This document shows positions 25,846 to 40,359 of a stretch of 64,000 nucleotides of DNA, in pieces. How positions within the stretch are numbered: the stretch's first letter is position 1; each line of letters starts with the position of its first letter. The stretch comes from Chrysomallon squamiferum (Eukaryota > Mollusca > Gastropoda > Neomphalida > Peltospiridae), in assembly GCA_012295275.1 (NCBI GenBank), contig CM022666.1, positions 15,044,440-15,108,439 of the forward strand, written 5' to 3'. The translations under genes and the position numbers were made by a program. The notes beneath the pieces were generated by a model. It worked only from the letters and a program-made list of their open reading frames with translations. It was not told where the DNA came from and did no database searches.

Positions 25846-28800
25846 ACTACTGAATTATTTAAACTTTGGGGGATAGAATCATAACCACGAGGTGTTTAGA
25901 CTTTGTCAAAGTATTGGGAAGTTAAGCTTGTTGGGTGTTTTTGTTATTTCATTTTGTTGTTGTGTGTGTCTGTCTGTTGTATCTGCTACTGGCTGGAAAT
26001 GAATAATAATCAGTTTGTTTGTCATTCGCTGTTTAAAAGAAAAATCAAGATGATTAAAAAATGAAGCAAGATTGATTCAGAGAAGAATCAGCATTGAGTC
26101 CCGTGTGAATCATGATCGATTTAGTTTGATTCGTGTCTGATTTATCTACGAATCGTAATTAACTCACAGGTGAATCAGAATTGGTTTGTAGGTCAGTCAT
26201 AATTGATTTGCAGATGAATGGAAACTGCCTCGTGTGTGAGTTTTCACAGATCAGCAGATGAATCGAGAGTTGTTCACAGACTGGTTCTTTGTAGCTCAGT
26301 TTGTAAATGAATTCTGATTCACTGGTGTGATGAGAATCGATTTTCCAGTCAGCTTCAGACACTGAATGAACAGAATATCACCAGTAGTTTAGAAAATACT
26401 CTTTATTTTTTGTTACAGCTATTTATATTATAGCTGAAAAGAATAGTAAAAATAGTTCAAATAGAAAGACTAAATCTTTTAATTTTTTTTTTTCTTTTTT
26501 TTTCTTTTCTTTTTGTGAAAATTATTATGGTGGTTGTTACTTAATAATAATGAAACTGCATACACAATTAAGTCCTGAAAAAAATTTCTTAATATTTAAA
26601 GAGAATAGAAATTAAAAAAAAATTATGAAGATCAAGATAACATTTATACTGGCAGTCCTACATGTTTTATTTTATATTTTTCTTTATTAGATTTTTACAT
26701 TCTTTATTACCTAACTGGGTTTTTTTCTCTGATTGTTATCATTACAATTTCACAGACACCATGTTAATCTATAAATGTTCAGGTTCAGCACTTGAGATAA
26801 TTATAATTAAAGATCACAGGAATATAGATAAAATTCATCTCTCTCCCACAAGAACTAATATGATTTCAGTTACTATATTATTATTATTGTTATTAAAAAA
26901 ACTGAAATATTTTTGGAATAATTAAATGTTTTAAAAATACGGATGAGTTAACAAAACAAGATATTAATAATGAAAATTACTTAACTGAGATTGACAGTGA
27001 GAGTATGTATTGTATTGTGAATTGTTTTAGTGGTCAGATTTGTATTATTATTATTATTATTATTTGTTTATTATCGAGAAGTAGATTCATTTGTGTGTTC
27101 CGTTATTATATAATTATTTAAAATGGTCACACTTATTTTATATCATTTTGACAAATATTGACACCAAACAAAATATTAGTTAAAAAAATCAAATATATAA
27201 TAATCAACTCTTAACTACTTATTATTATTTGCATATCTCACTGTCTTCTTTTCTATCTGTCTGTCTGTCTGTCTGTGTTGGAGAAATAAAGAAAAGAACA
27301 TAGGCTTGTTTACCAAAATCACCAGTTGTGACAGAAATAAGAAAGAAATGGTACACTGAATATTTTTTAAATCATTTTTTTTTTTTTTGATAAAAAAATA
27401 AAATTTAAATGTTTATAAAGATGATGATAATCAGATGAACTGTCTGTGCAAAAAGAAAGACTGCTTGACATTTTTGTTTTTGTTTTATTATCTGTTCTCA
27501 GAGATGAACGAAATGAAAATTATAAAATCATTTTAATGTCATACAATAAGTGTTTGATATATACAGTTAAGATCAATATACTGAATTAAATATAAAAATG
27601 CATGTTTTTATCTTAAATCATTTCAACAGTGATAAGCCGTACCTGTTTTCAGCTGTGTGGGTATTCTAGGCAGAACATATAAATATATAAATACTTTAAT
27701 AAATCAGTTTGTGTTATCTGTATATATAAAACACAGCAAAAACAAAGTGAACGTTACTGACATTTAAAAATGTAAAACATTATTATGCCACCATGTATAC
27801 TAGATAGCAGATTAAATAATAGAAACTGAAATGTAATAAGAAATCTTTATTCTTTGACCAAAGCCACTTTTAATACCTCAGTTAATCATAACCATTTTTG
27901 AATATATTTTATATTCCTTTTTTTAAATTATTTATTTATATTTTGGCAATCTGTTGTCTATAGTATTAGGAATGTTTGGTGTTAGCATTGGATCATACAA
28001 AAAAAGAGTTGAACCACAGACAGCTTTTTTGTTTTAACTTTAAATATCTGTAAAGTAGTGCTTATATCATCATAAACTGAACAAATTTTAAGGAGTAAAT
28101 TTTCTGTTTAGTATTGAGGAATAACTGGGAAAAACGAGTTTGATCATTAATAGACAGTCATCCTATAAGAAAAAGTTGCTTTAAGTGACTGATTGTAAAA
28201 ATATGTTGAATAAAACTTGTTATTGGTGCATTTATTTAGTTATGTGTCTTCAGAGATGCAACACATACACACGCATTTATGCACCTGCATGCATGCTTAC
28301 ACACATCCGCAAACACACAAAAACACAATGAGTGTGGTGTTTATCAACATTTTAATTTATCTATTGTACATTTATTTAATACATGTATGAAAAGTTTAAA
28401 GTTAGTTGTTTGTTGATGTGACTGGTGAGGTGTCATGTACAATTATTTACTTTGGTTTTTCTTTTTGAAATGTTTGTTAAGCCTTAAATATTAAAGTTGT
28501 TTAAATGCCAGCCAGTTGTGTTTATTTTTGTACAGAAACTATAACATTACTTGAACTAACAGTGCACTGCAGAAATCACAAATTAAACTTTGCTTAATCT
28601 GCATAAATTAATCTAAAATAAACATCATGGTGAAATTTCAACAAAACATATAACTGAAATCAGAAATAAAGATATGACTGAAATCACAAATATGATCTAC
28701 TGAAAAACCAGCAGTTGTGATTAGAATGTCTGAAATCACAGCAGTAATGAGTGTTGAAATCACTATCACATATTACTGCTATTTCAAAATCTTACTGAAA

Positions 28801-30495
28801 ACGAATGACAACACTACTGGTACTGTAGTCACTACTGTAATTTCTTCTGAAATTAAATTTAAATGATTTATCAGATATTTAGAAGAGTATTGTTATGTGG
28901 GTTACGTGTGTAATGAGGTGCAGTTTTTAATGTTATTTTCTGTGAGGCTTGTGATTCCATTATAAAAATTGGTTTACATCCTCACAAATATACAGTTTTT
29001 ACACTTTCACTGCCTTTGTATAATAATAACAACAACAATAATAATAATAATAAACAAAAAGTTCAAAAAATTAAAACAAAGTATAAATTAATAAAACAGT
29101 AAAGAAATAAAGCAATAAAACAGTAAAAATAAAAATTTCACTTGAAGCAAAACAAACAAAGTCAATAGGAATGTAGTTTTATTTCAAAACAGAAATAGTG
29201 AAGAATTAATTTTTATCTGTGTATTGTCTAACACAGTACAAACTAATATCCACAAATTATTTATTGAAGAAATTGTTAATAAGACGAAAAATATATTCCT
29301 GATACAGCATTATATATGCAACAAAAATAAATTGTCATTCTACATTTTATTAATACATATGTAAAAACATACATTTACATAGACAGAATAAGCTTGTTAT
29401 AATAATTGTCTCTGTATATTATTTTTCCTTGATGGACATTTTATTATTTCAGTATAATGTTTTTACAAGAGCAAGAAAAGAAACTTCTGGGATACTAACA
29501 AATTGTTTATTAAGTTTAATTTTACAGTTCTTATGTAAGTATCTCTACAGGAAAGACATAGCTACTCAACTGACACGAAAACTTTCTTTACTGATTCTCT
29601 GTAATGTAAGAATTTTTTCTCTTTACTGTTTTAAAAATAAAAATTATGTTTCGAAACATCTTTAATATTCATACAAAAATAGTTGATTTTCTTGTAGTTA
29701 ATTCCATAACCATATTGATGTTGTCATTACACAAATGTAACATAGCATCATTCATATCAATACTGATGCATACTATTAACATTATATCACTATCAACATA
29801 TAACCTTAGCATCATGGGACCTTGTTAACACTGTAGAGAAATTTAATCTTGACATTCTACATACAAAACAGACATTTGAATTGAGAACATTATAAATACT
29901 GGTTAGAACCAAAAGAGTATCTCTTTAACATTGTGCAGAAATTTAACCTTACTATTTTATACACATTACACTGCACTGAATGTAGACATTTAAATCGACA
30001 GCATTATAAATACTGGTACATAAAAAGAATATCTTCTTAAAACATTTTAGAAATTTATCCTTAACATTGTATATAGTAATAAAGCATTGAATTGTTATAT
30101 CTTATATACAGATACTTGACCCTACTAACATAATACACAGTGGTTCAACTCTACAGACATTTAAATCTAATTAACACTCTACGATTGCAACTGAACCCTA
30201 CAGATGCATGTGTTTAATTTATTAAAATGTCACTGGTATAAATTCTAGTTATTTGTCATTTATTTTTAAATCTTCTCCACTTCAGTAACTTTAGGGCAGA
30301 ATACAAAGCGCTTTCATAAACATTAAATATAAATTTTTATAAATTTTAAAATTTTGGTACCCAGAATTTTTAACAACGAAAAGTAAACTTGTTTTAATAT
30401 ATGAAAAGAAAATGAAATAAATCTCTGAAGTTTTGGCTGTGCAAATAAATACTGATAACAATAACAATAATAATAATAATAATAATAATCATAAC

Positions 30496-30589
<94 letters not shown>

Positions 30590-31574
30590 TAAATATATAA
30601 ATAAACAATATTATAAAAATAAACAAACAAAAATAATAATAAATTAAAATATAACAATAAAATTTCATTTAAAATTTGGTCCCTTCATTAAGCAATGTAT
30701 ATAAATAATCTGTACAAAAATAAAACAGATAAAAATTTTTTGGCAAAATACTTATTGAAAATTATATTGATCCATTGTGGTATTAACCCCAAAACATAAA
30801 TACTGAAGACAGAACAAAAATAAATACATTTCCTTTACATTCGTTGAAGCGATATACATATGCTCATATGCACCATACATACATAATGCATACATACACA
30901 CATACACACATATATTATGTATGTATGTATAAAATAGTCATTTGGTATTTAAATGACACAAATACAAAGGTAAAATTTCAAACCATTTAACAAAAAAATA
31001 CAACAACCACAAACAATATTTTGTATCAAATTAAATAAACTATGATGCAGTCAGTTTAGTATTACCCTAAGTTCTAGCAGTTTAAATATGTGAAGTAACA
31101 AATAAGTTATTAGTAATATGTAGTAGCAATTCATTCAAATGTTTACAAAAAAACAAACCAAACATTAACTCCCCCACAAACAAAACAACAGAAACCCAAC
31201 AACAACAAAATAATAATAATAATAATATGGATAAAAATAGAAAATATAAGAAAAGGTGTATATTTCTAAAAATCAAGATGGGTTAAAACTTTAATATACT
31301 TAAGTGCAATAAAGACTTTTCAACAAAATACACCAAATGTTTAATATACAAGTTCACTACTGTGTCTGGTTAAATACACGAGTTTATGGAAACTGATTAA
31401 TGAACAAAATAAAATCTTGTTACTGTTTAGGAATATGTAATTTCTGCCATTTTTTTTTTTTTTTTTTTTTTTAGTTTTTTAAACATATTAAATATGATGT
31501 TTGCATGCAAGTTTTTACTAGTTTGTCTCTTTGTACAATTTCAAATCATGTCTTCAGCATTTTCAATATTCTAC

Positions 31575-31621
<47 letters not shown>

Positions 31622-33094
31622 CAACAACAAATAAAGAAATAAATAAACCAATAAAAGAGAAAAGAACTGATCACATTCTGAAACAATGCTGATATTCTTA
31701 AAACAATCATGTGAAATTATTACACAAAAACAACAAATTACTTTACAAAACAACAGTATCTTGGTTCAGTTCCTTTCGGTGGAAGGTGAGTGAACAGTTA
31801 CAACAATTGTAATACACATACAAATAACACAGTAAACATTCCAATACAGAATCAAATAATATTAACATTACAATAGACAGTCATATAATACTAAATGTTA
31901 CAATATACAATCAAATAATATTAAGCAATAAAACAAAAGACATTTAAATACAATTTTTTTTTAATAATATGAGATTACTACCTATTTCATGTTGCTTAAA
32001 AAATAATAATAATAAAAATTTAATTAAGAAATTCTCTTTTAATCACAGGCTATTTATTTCGCATTGCAAGTCATTAAAATGTCTTTTGCAATATCAACCA
32101 TAATATAATTCAGAGCAAAACAGAAGTTACAATACTGCTAAGCATTGTTATTTTAATATTTGAAATGTTCAATGTTGAATCTGTCCTGAAACCATGGTGA
32201 TGTGCCTATAGAAAAAAACCCCATTAAAATTAAAATAAAATAAAATAAAATAAAATAAAATTTCCAGTATCAAAACTGAATGGTTACTATTATTCCTTGA
32301 TACAGACAATATTATTTTGAGTACAAGTTCATAAAAAAAATTGTTCTCAATATAATTTTGACTACAGATATTCTCAGTATAAAATTAATTCTAAACATGT
32401 TCTCAGTACAGTTTTGACCACAAATGTTCAGAATACAATTGACTACATTTTTTTACCATAAATGTTCTCTATACAGTTTTGACTACAAATGTGTCCACAG
32501 CACAGTTTTCTCTACATACATGTTTATGGTACAATTTTGACAACAAATATAGTCACAGTACAATTTTGACTACAAGTATGTTCTCGATGCAATTTTGACT
32601 ATAAGTATGTTCTAAGTACAATTTTGACTACAAACTTGTATACAATATTACTGAGACTATTAATACACAAACTGGATTGTGTCAACCCTACTAATAAAGT
32701 GTATATAAAAATATAAAAAAACCCTGAAGTTTAGCTACTGGTAGTAAAACATGCAGAATGTTTGGAAGCTGAAAGATCACAAATAATGGAATACAAACAA
32801 TCTATTCAACACGGAGAAAAATATTCATTTCATTGTACCAGTAAAACATAATAATAATCTATATATACAGCAGATCTATATTGTAACAGTTTGGTACAAA
32901 ATTAACAGTAAAGTAAAGCTAGCATTTATTTATTTGTATCTTAAATTGAATAAGATTTAGTAATTACACTTTGTGTACATCAGTAATATCGGCATAATGA
33001 CAAAATATTAATTCCTTGTATGTGTGTACAATAATAATATAAATTACAAAGTAATAAAGTAAACCATGTAGAGTTGGGTTAAACGAAAAATAGA

Positions 33095-33158
<64 letters not shown>

Positions 33159-33863
33159 AAAATAAAAATAAAAATAATAATAATGGTAATGATGATGGCA
33201 ATGGTGATAATAATAACAATGGTTTTATAATAATAATAATAATATTCCTAATAATAATTTATAATAATTTATAATAATAATAATAAAAATAAAAATAATA
33301 ATAATAAAAAATAATAATAATAATAATAATAATAATAAACATTTCTAACCACATAATTATTACAGAATTAATTCAAAACAAATCTTATTATTGCTTGTTC
33401 AAAATTTACATATATACATACAAAAAAAAAAAAAAAATTAAAATATAAATGAAAAAATTTAAAATTTACTACACTGTTGCTAGGACAGATTTACAAAAAT
33501 AGCTTTTATTAAAACAACAAAGTATGAAATTGTGAGTTTTCTTTTGAAAACGTATCACAAGAGTTTCACAACCAACATGTTATTATACTCCTACACTCAA
33601 CTGCACAGCTGCCTGGTTACTCTTAGTAGGTGTTCGCTGTAATATCACAAATATCATCTCACATCTATTCATTATATTCACTGTTCACACCATGTTTGAA
33701 AGAAACGGTCAGAGTTGGTAGAAATCAAAAGTAACATGATAACAAACTAACGTAAAGGTAACTATCACATTTCAGTTCAATACTGTGTCTGTAGAGGAAA
33801 AATATAATACTGGATTTTTTAACTTTTGTGATTGGTTCCAAGAAAACTGTTTTGTTTTTTTAA

Positions 33864-33906
<43 letters not shown>

Positions 33907-33971
33907 ATACATAAATAAATAAAAATAATTAGTGGTAGTACTGGTAGTGAAATAAAATAGAAATAATAATG

Positions 33972-34008
<37 letters not shown>

Positions 34009-35280
34009 GATTTCTAAATAGTAGCAGAAGTAATAAAAATAAAAATAAAACAAAAGGAATGAATAATAATATTAAAATTAGTGAGATTTCTAAGTAACTA
34101 GATGATAAATTATCAAGTCCAGAAACATTTACTTTTTATAACAAAATGAAAAGAACTATGAATGTTTTTTTTACATGAAATTCTTCACAGCCATTTTGTT
34201 TAAAAAGTAAATAAAAAATAAATAGGTTGAGGTGAGATAAGATACAGACAGCAGGCAATGTATAAGAATATGTAAACTGTTTTTCACAAATTTTAAGTTA
34301 GAATACTTTTTCTATTTAATACATTACTTATATTACATTAAAAATTTAACGTTCTTTTTCTTAAGTGTAATAACACATTATCTGTTAAATAAAATATTAC
34401 TTATTAAATAGATAACATTACATTATCAGATAATTATAATATTACTTATTAAATATAATATTATTATTTCTCATTATATGTACAATAAGATAAAACTGAA
34501 AATGTTTTGTACAGTGTAATTGACTCCTATTGCTTGAACATTTAAACTGTAACAACTATTTGTTCAGATTCTTACCAATTCATCTAATTTTGTGTACCAA
34601 ATAGTACTCGACATATGTAAAAACACATCCCTAACAATATCACTGCACCTAACTATACAGATTATATCATGAAAAGAAAGCGAAAGATATTTCATGAATC
34701 AAAATTAAACCAAGTCCTCTTCAGATATCTGTTCCATACACATTTAAATTGTTTCCCTTTTTTTTTTTTTCACAATAGTTATGGCAACATAATGACTTTT
34801 AATCTATGTGACATAACTAAAAACAAAACAAAACTGTACAACAAACAGATTAGAAAAATATTTGGTACGAGAATAAACAATTGAGTACAGGACATTCACG
34901 AATGATGTCTACAAAACTAAAAATAATAATTAAAAAAATAATCATTTAAAAAAATAATAAATAAAAAATTGATGAAAATTAATCTTTCGTGAAAACAGAT
35001 GCAAAAATTCCTACAGAATTCTCATTTTGTATGTTTGACAGAGGATGTGTTTTGTGCAGTTTTATTACATGTACAGTTCTCAGAATTAACAAGTGCTCTG
35101 TTGTACGAGTTCAGGCGAAGACAACACTGATACCATCCCATACTGCTGGAGTATCATGGTTCAAAGCTGATCATAAAACCAGTCTAACACACGACAACAA
35201 TTCTCTGTTAAAATAAAATCAATCCTGAAAATGATTTAATCACTCTCATATTTATCAAAGTTTTTTCTTTTTGTCAATTT
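25846..35280. other. MPI 3' UTR and convergent intergenic region, microsatellite-rich
   Basis: Between the MPI stop and the GDE2 3' UTR array there is no sequence with protein character. A clear AATAAA lies at 27285-27290 and another near 28206 on the plus strand, so the MPI 3' UTR end cannot be fixed. Holdings include (ATA/ATT)n at 30466-30590, 31575-31618 and 33160-33340; a long (TA)n at about 33096-33155; (AAAT)n at 33864-33925; an approximately 30-bp minisatellite at 32285-32660; poly-T at 31450-31473; and CTGT repeats near 27256. The long poly-Ile, poly-Leu and poly-Asn frames here are trinucleotide-repeat translations. Confidence 0.7.
32285..32660. repeat. Degenerate ~30-bp minisatellite, unit like ACAATTTTGACTACAAATGT
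   Basis: About ten loose copies of a unit containing CAATTTTGACTACAA and TGTTCTC follow one another with variable spacing. It lies in the tail-to-tail intergenic region and has no coding or splice-site character that I can see. Confidence 0.7.
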
Positions 35281-35289
35281 CACCTTTTC

Positions 35290-36130
35290 TGACAGTACTG
35301 AAATGACTATCTTCTGACAGTGTTCTAGTCAGTGTCATATTTCTTACCTGACAGCATTAAAATTTCTAGACTCACAGTCAGGTTTACATTTTCTGTGTTA
35401 CAGTATTTGTTATTTGTTTCCTTATTCAAAAAACAGATTTTGACCCAAATTTAGTTACTTATCATCAAGTGTTCTATTTGACAGTGTTAAAAAATGACTA
35501 GAAGCTGACAGCAGTCTTGCATTCCTCATCTTACCATGTTCTAAAGTGTCTAAACACCATCACTTATCTAGTCATTCATAAAATATTAAACTGTATTCTA
35601 AAGTGACTAAACACTTATATGACTGTGCCTATTTACAATGATCTAGTCAGTCTCCTGTTGTTTGACTGTTGAAAATGACTAAACATTGACTATGATTGTC
35701 AGTCTCATGTTATCTGACTACTGAAAATGACTAAACTCTGACAATGATCTAGTCAGTCTCATGTTTTCTGACTACTGAAAATGACTAAACACTGACAATG
35801 ATCTAAACTCTTGTTATCTGACTATTGAAAATGATCTAATCAGTCTCATGTTATTTGACTTTATTTAATGACTAACCACTGACAATACTCTAGTCAATCT
35901 TATGTTATTTGACTGCATTTAAACTGACTATATATTTCAATGATCTTGTTATTTAACTGTATTTAAAATGACTAAACACCGACTATGATCTAGTCAATCT
36001 CTCGTTATTTGATTGTATCTAAAATGACTAGACAACAATCTAGTCAATCTCATGTTATCTGACTGTTTAAAATGATTAAACCCTGACAAGCTAATCTAGT
36101 CGATCATAAATTATCTGAATGCATTCTGAA
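35290..36130 (-). repeat. ~50-bp minisatellite directly downstream of the GDE2 stop codon (probable 3' UTR)
   Basis: Fifteen or so degenerate copies contain TGACTAAACACTGACAATGA, CTAGTCAGTCTCATGTTAT and CTGACTRTTGAAAA on the plus strand. The array ends about 80 bp before the GDE2 stop at 36210, so on the minus strand it would be transcribed as the proximal 3' UTR. Copies differ by point changes and short indels and are cleanest at 35640-35870. Confidence 0.8.
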
Positions 36131-36209
36131 ACGTCCTGACACTGAAAGCGATCAAGTCAATCATGCATGGCGCTGTCAAAGTGACACCTCACTCTGACAT
36201 CGGCTGTAT

Positions 36210-36500
36210 CTATTCAATCTCGTACTTCCCATCAGGCTTTGTGGAAGTCTTAGGGAAGCTGGGACTGTCAGCGTTCATGGATGCCATGGAGTACGCTGTG
36301 GCAGCGTTGTTCATGACGACGGAAGTGCTGGGCCTTTGCTCCATGCTGTCCTGGAGATTGTCCTGGAGATGGTCTCCGAATGAGTCCGTCATGCTGTACA
36401 GAAGCTTCTCTTTCATCGTCAGAGTTCTCTTGGTGTGTTTGGGTTTCCGGAGTTCAGGGACACCATCTCTGGCGTGAACGATGTCCCGAACAGACGTATT
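36210..36500 (-). CDS. GDPD5: GDE2 last coding exon with an apparent 1-nt deletion
   Basis: The previous exon ends in phase 2 (CAG AG), so this exon reads RIRLFGTSFTPEMVSLNSG, NPNTPREL and then TGA. Human GDE2 has RLGG...SYNPEQIMLS at the same place, which supports this frame. Conserved MKEKLLYS starts at 36416 in a different frame and runs to a stop at 36210 with MTDSFGDHLQDNLQ and a Ser/Thr-rich tail. Five bases separate CTC from ATG where six are expected (36417-36421). The exon length (291) fits one missing base. The alternative frame through the whole exon is also open but does not join the upstream exon in phase. Confidence 0.85.
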   Translation of the reverse strand, partial: NTSVRDIVHARDGVPELRKPKHTKRTLTMKEKLLYSMTDSFGDHLQDNLQDSMEQRPSTSVVMNNAATAYSMASMNADSPSFPKTSTKPDGKYEIE

Positions 36501-37863
36501 CTGAAGCAGAAAAGCGTATGGTTACAGAGAAAATTGATTGTTCGTGACGAATGCTTTTATTATCTTGTTCTTTCTAATTTCATTTTATACAGCAATGTGC
36601 ACAAATAATACAAAAGACAAGCCAACTACGATAATTTAGATGAATATGAATGCATTTGTTTATCATGAGTAATTAGAAATTTACAAACTTATAATGCAGT
36701 GATATAATATTTCTGTAAGTTAAAAACATTTTATATAGTGACTGTGCACTACGAAAACAGATAAAATCAGGTTAACTAATATTTTAAAAGTTCACTCTGA
36801 TGGAAACAGAAATAGTTTACCTCTGAACTATAAAAACCGTGATGATGACAACTGCTGAAAGAACGTCCACTGTTACCCACAAAGTCAAGTAACTGTTTGG
36901 TGACTGGAAAAAAACAAACAAACACATTACTTACTAACATTCAGCTGGACAGACAGACATATATGTGTTACATGGATGTGTGTATATGTGAAACTTTTAT
37001 CTGCTACAGTTAAGATATAATTCTGATCTACAATCTGCCCATAACAGTATGAGAAAAGATCCAGATTTCAGAAGCATTTTGGATTTTGGAATACAACAAG
37101 ACATACTGAAAGCAGGCCTCACATCTAAGACACAGAATCCTTTTAGAGCTGACTTAAAAACTTACACATGTTTATACAAGTATCCTGAAGACAGCTGTAA
37201 ACAATATTTTAAACAACTCTGTGCATGAAGCTAAGTGTGTGTGTATTACGAATCACAGAAAGGCATGCTTCAATATTACAGCACCTGCTCAAACACTTTT
37301 TGATTTCAGAGATAACCAATTTCAAAATGTTTTGATATTAAATGCTCAGTGTATAAACATTTTAAAATTTACTAAACGCCGCTCTGTACCTCTTGTAGAC
37401 AGCATGAAGTTACATGTTCTGACAGTGAAAGAGTAAAACTTACCAAGTGCCACACAGGGTCTGCTATAGAGTGCATGAGGTCGCATCTGTCTGAGGTGAC
37501 TGAGGAGACTCCCATGCACCAGTAGAGGGAGAAGAACCACTTGGAGTTCACCAGGTAGATGTTTATTGATATGTTAGCTTCCTGGTACTCTCTGGAAATA
37601 TTTTTAAAAAAACGTTCTCTAAAACATTCTTAAAAAACATTCAGATTTACCTCATTTATTTATCATAATAATACATATTTACAAATGTTGTCGATGATAT
37701 ATCTTACATGAAAAACATAAAAATATATGTCAAATAATCCATTAATCCATCTACATATTTATCTACATTCAGTTACTTGGCTATTTTTCTTTTTATTATA
37801 AATAAATTTAAAATTATACATCATATTTTAAAAAGGTCCCTTACTCTAAAAAAAAAAGGAAAA

Positions 37864-37904
<41 letters not shown>

Positions 37905-40076
37905 TGAAAAAAAAAAAAAATAATAATACTACTAATACTACTAATAATAAATTTACCAAAACAGAAAAGTACTGATTAGATATATTTACCATACACCGTA
38001 ATTTAACAAGTGTTTGTTAACGAATGGTTTTAAAGACTAGGTTGTTCAGGTTTACCTGATGTTGGCCATTGAGAAGTCTCCGTAGTTCACATTAACAACT
38101 GTCAAGTTCTTCTCTTTCATCTCTGTCACTGGGTGGTAGCGTGTGGCCACATTCGTCACACCTTCTGGACTCGGCACATCTCCCATTTCCTCAAACCACC
38201 AAACCTGAAATCAGCATCAGTTTACTCAGAACATCCATCATTCATCTTAGTTTTCTTGTTATTAGTGGTGGAAAGGTTTGACAAAGTGGGATGAAGAAAT
38301 AATAATAACAACAGGTGCATGTAGAGAGAGAGAGAGAGGGAGAGCGAGAGAGAGGGAGAGGGAGGAGAGGGGGGAGAGAGAGGGAGAGAGAGAGAGGGAG
38401 AGAGAGAGAGAGGGCAGAGAGAGAGAGAGAGAGAAACGATATCCATGCTCTGATTTCTGTGTATTAAAATGAGTAATAAGGTTGATTTCTATGTATTAAG
38501 TACTCACTTTTTTAAACCCCAGACTTTGATTTCTAAGCATTTAGATGATTATCTACATTTTTGAGTACTGGGCAATGATTTCTACATATCAATGTGAGAA
38601 CTCAACTTTCTGAGACCAGACTTTGGTTTCTAAGTATTAAGGTGAGTACTCATAGTTCTAAGTATTAAGGTGAGCACTCACAGTTTCTGTATTATGGTGA
38701 GCACTCACAGTTCTAAGTATTAAGGTGAGTACTCACATTTCTGAGAGCCAGACTCTGGTTTCTGATCACTTTGACAGTCAGGTTCACGCAGCTGTCGTGG
38801 TATGGGTGTCTCTTTGTGGGACAGAACAGGTCAAAGAGGAGGATGGCACCAGCTCTGCGAGTGATGTTCACTAAATCGGACAGAACTGCGACACTCTGGT
38901 TGGAAACGTTCGTCCTCTCCTCATCAGTCAAAGAACCAGCCGACCACATTGGATTGTTCTGAAACACGCACAAAAAGTTCAAGACCATTTTTTACATGGG
39001 ACTTCGTTAAGCACCAGATCAAAAATACAATATTATTCGAGATAATTAACACAGAAGTTTCATACCAACATGCAGACAGTCTGTCAGAGGCTCACACATA
39101 CTTACAGACAAGTATTACAATGTCTGGAATAGTTCAGTTTTACCTAATATGTGAGTAAACTGTGGTGAAATACGAAGCCTCTGAAGATGGAAGATGTGTT
39201 AAAATTCACAACAGTGCTACATCTCCAGAGATGTTGACAGAAATATTGTTCAGAATACACTTTAATTAACAAATTTATGTAAAGGAAAAACAAATGATCA
39301 ACATTTAAAATTAAAAAGTTTATATAAACATATCAAGAAGTGCTGAGAATAAATAGTTATATTCTTAAAAACCAATTTAATAAAAATAATAATAGTAAAA
39401 TGTTACTATAGCAGTAAACATAGTTTTAGAAACAGATACAGAATATTGAAATAAACATTTAAATTTGTAACTTTCTGAATATTTATATAGCTGCACTGTA
39501 AAAACAAAAAACAATAAAAATTAATAATTTACATATTAAAATAGACCTTTAAAAACTAATTTAAATTTTAATATAAATACTTATTTAGTTATATGTATCA
39601 ATGTATGTAAAAAAAAATAAAAAATAAAAAAAATAAAAAAATATATATATAAAATAAAAAAATATAAAATAAATTATAATAATAAAAATTAAAATAAATA
39701 TAATAAAATAAACATATAAATACAATAACTTTTAAAAACCAGTTTAAACTTTTGAATAAATATTCATTCATGGAAAACAAAAACAAAAAAAAATTAAAAA
39801 TTAAAATAAACATTTAAATAAACAAACTTTTAAAAACCAGTTTCCTGCATTCAGTTGTTTCAGCTGTGAAATGTTGAAAAAAGATGCTTCAAGATCTATT
39901 AATTCAGGGTAAACATCGGCTACATTGGTTGTACGTCGCAAAGTGGAATCATGCATCAAAAATGGCACGCCATCGTAACTGGATGAAAAAATAGAAATAA
40001 TATTTAAAACAAATCAATATTATTATTATTGCTGCTGATCATCAATATTTTTATCATCAGGATTATCTTTATTGTA

Positions 40077-40109
<33 letters not shown>

Positions 40110-40319
40110 CATGCATTACGATTAGCATTATTATTATTTATGAATTTATAATTATATTTTGTTAGCAAAGGTTTGATAATCAAATATAAATAAAATAACG
40201 CTGATGAGAGAAGTACAATAACAAAGTTTGTAGTAAATAAATAAATAAATTAAAAGATATGACCGAAAAATTAAAACAATAATACACAAACAATAATAAA
40301 AATAATAATAAAAATAATA

Positions 40320-40359
<40 letters not shown>

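Noticed and set aside
30394-30657. Poly-Ile open frame on the minus strand
   Set aside because: It is a translation of (ATA)n/(ATT)n repeats; no splice context or homology.
36417-36500. Alternative open frame NTSVRDIVHARDGVPEL into MKEKLLYS for the last GDE2 exon
   Set aside because: It gives one open exon but does not join the preceding exon in phase, and the other frame (RLFGTSFTPEMVSL) aligns with human GDE2. Kept in mind as a less likely reading.
38222-38472. Arg/Glu-rich and Ser/Leu-rich frames
   Set aside because: Translations of a (GA)n tract in a GDE2 intron.
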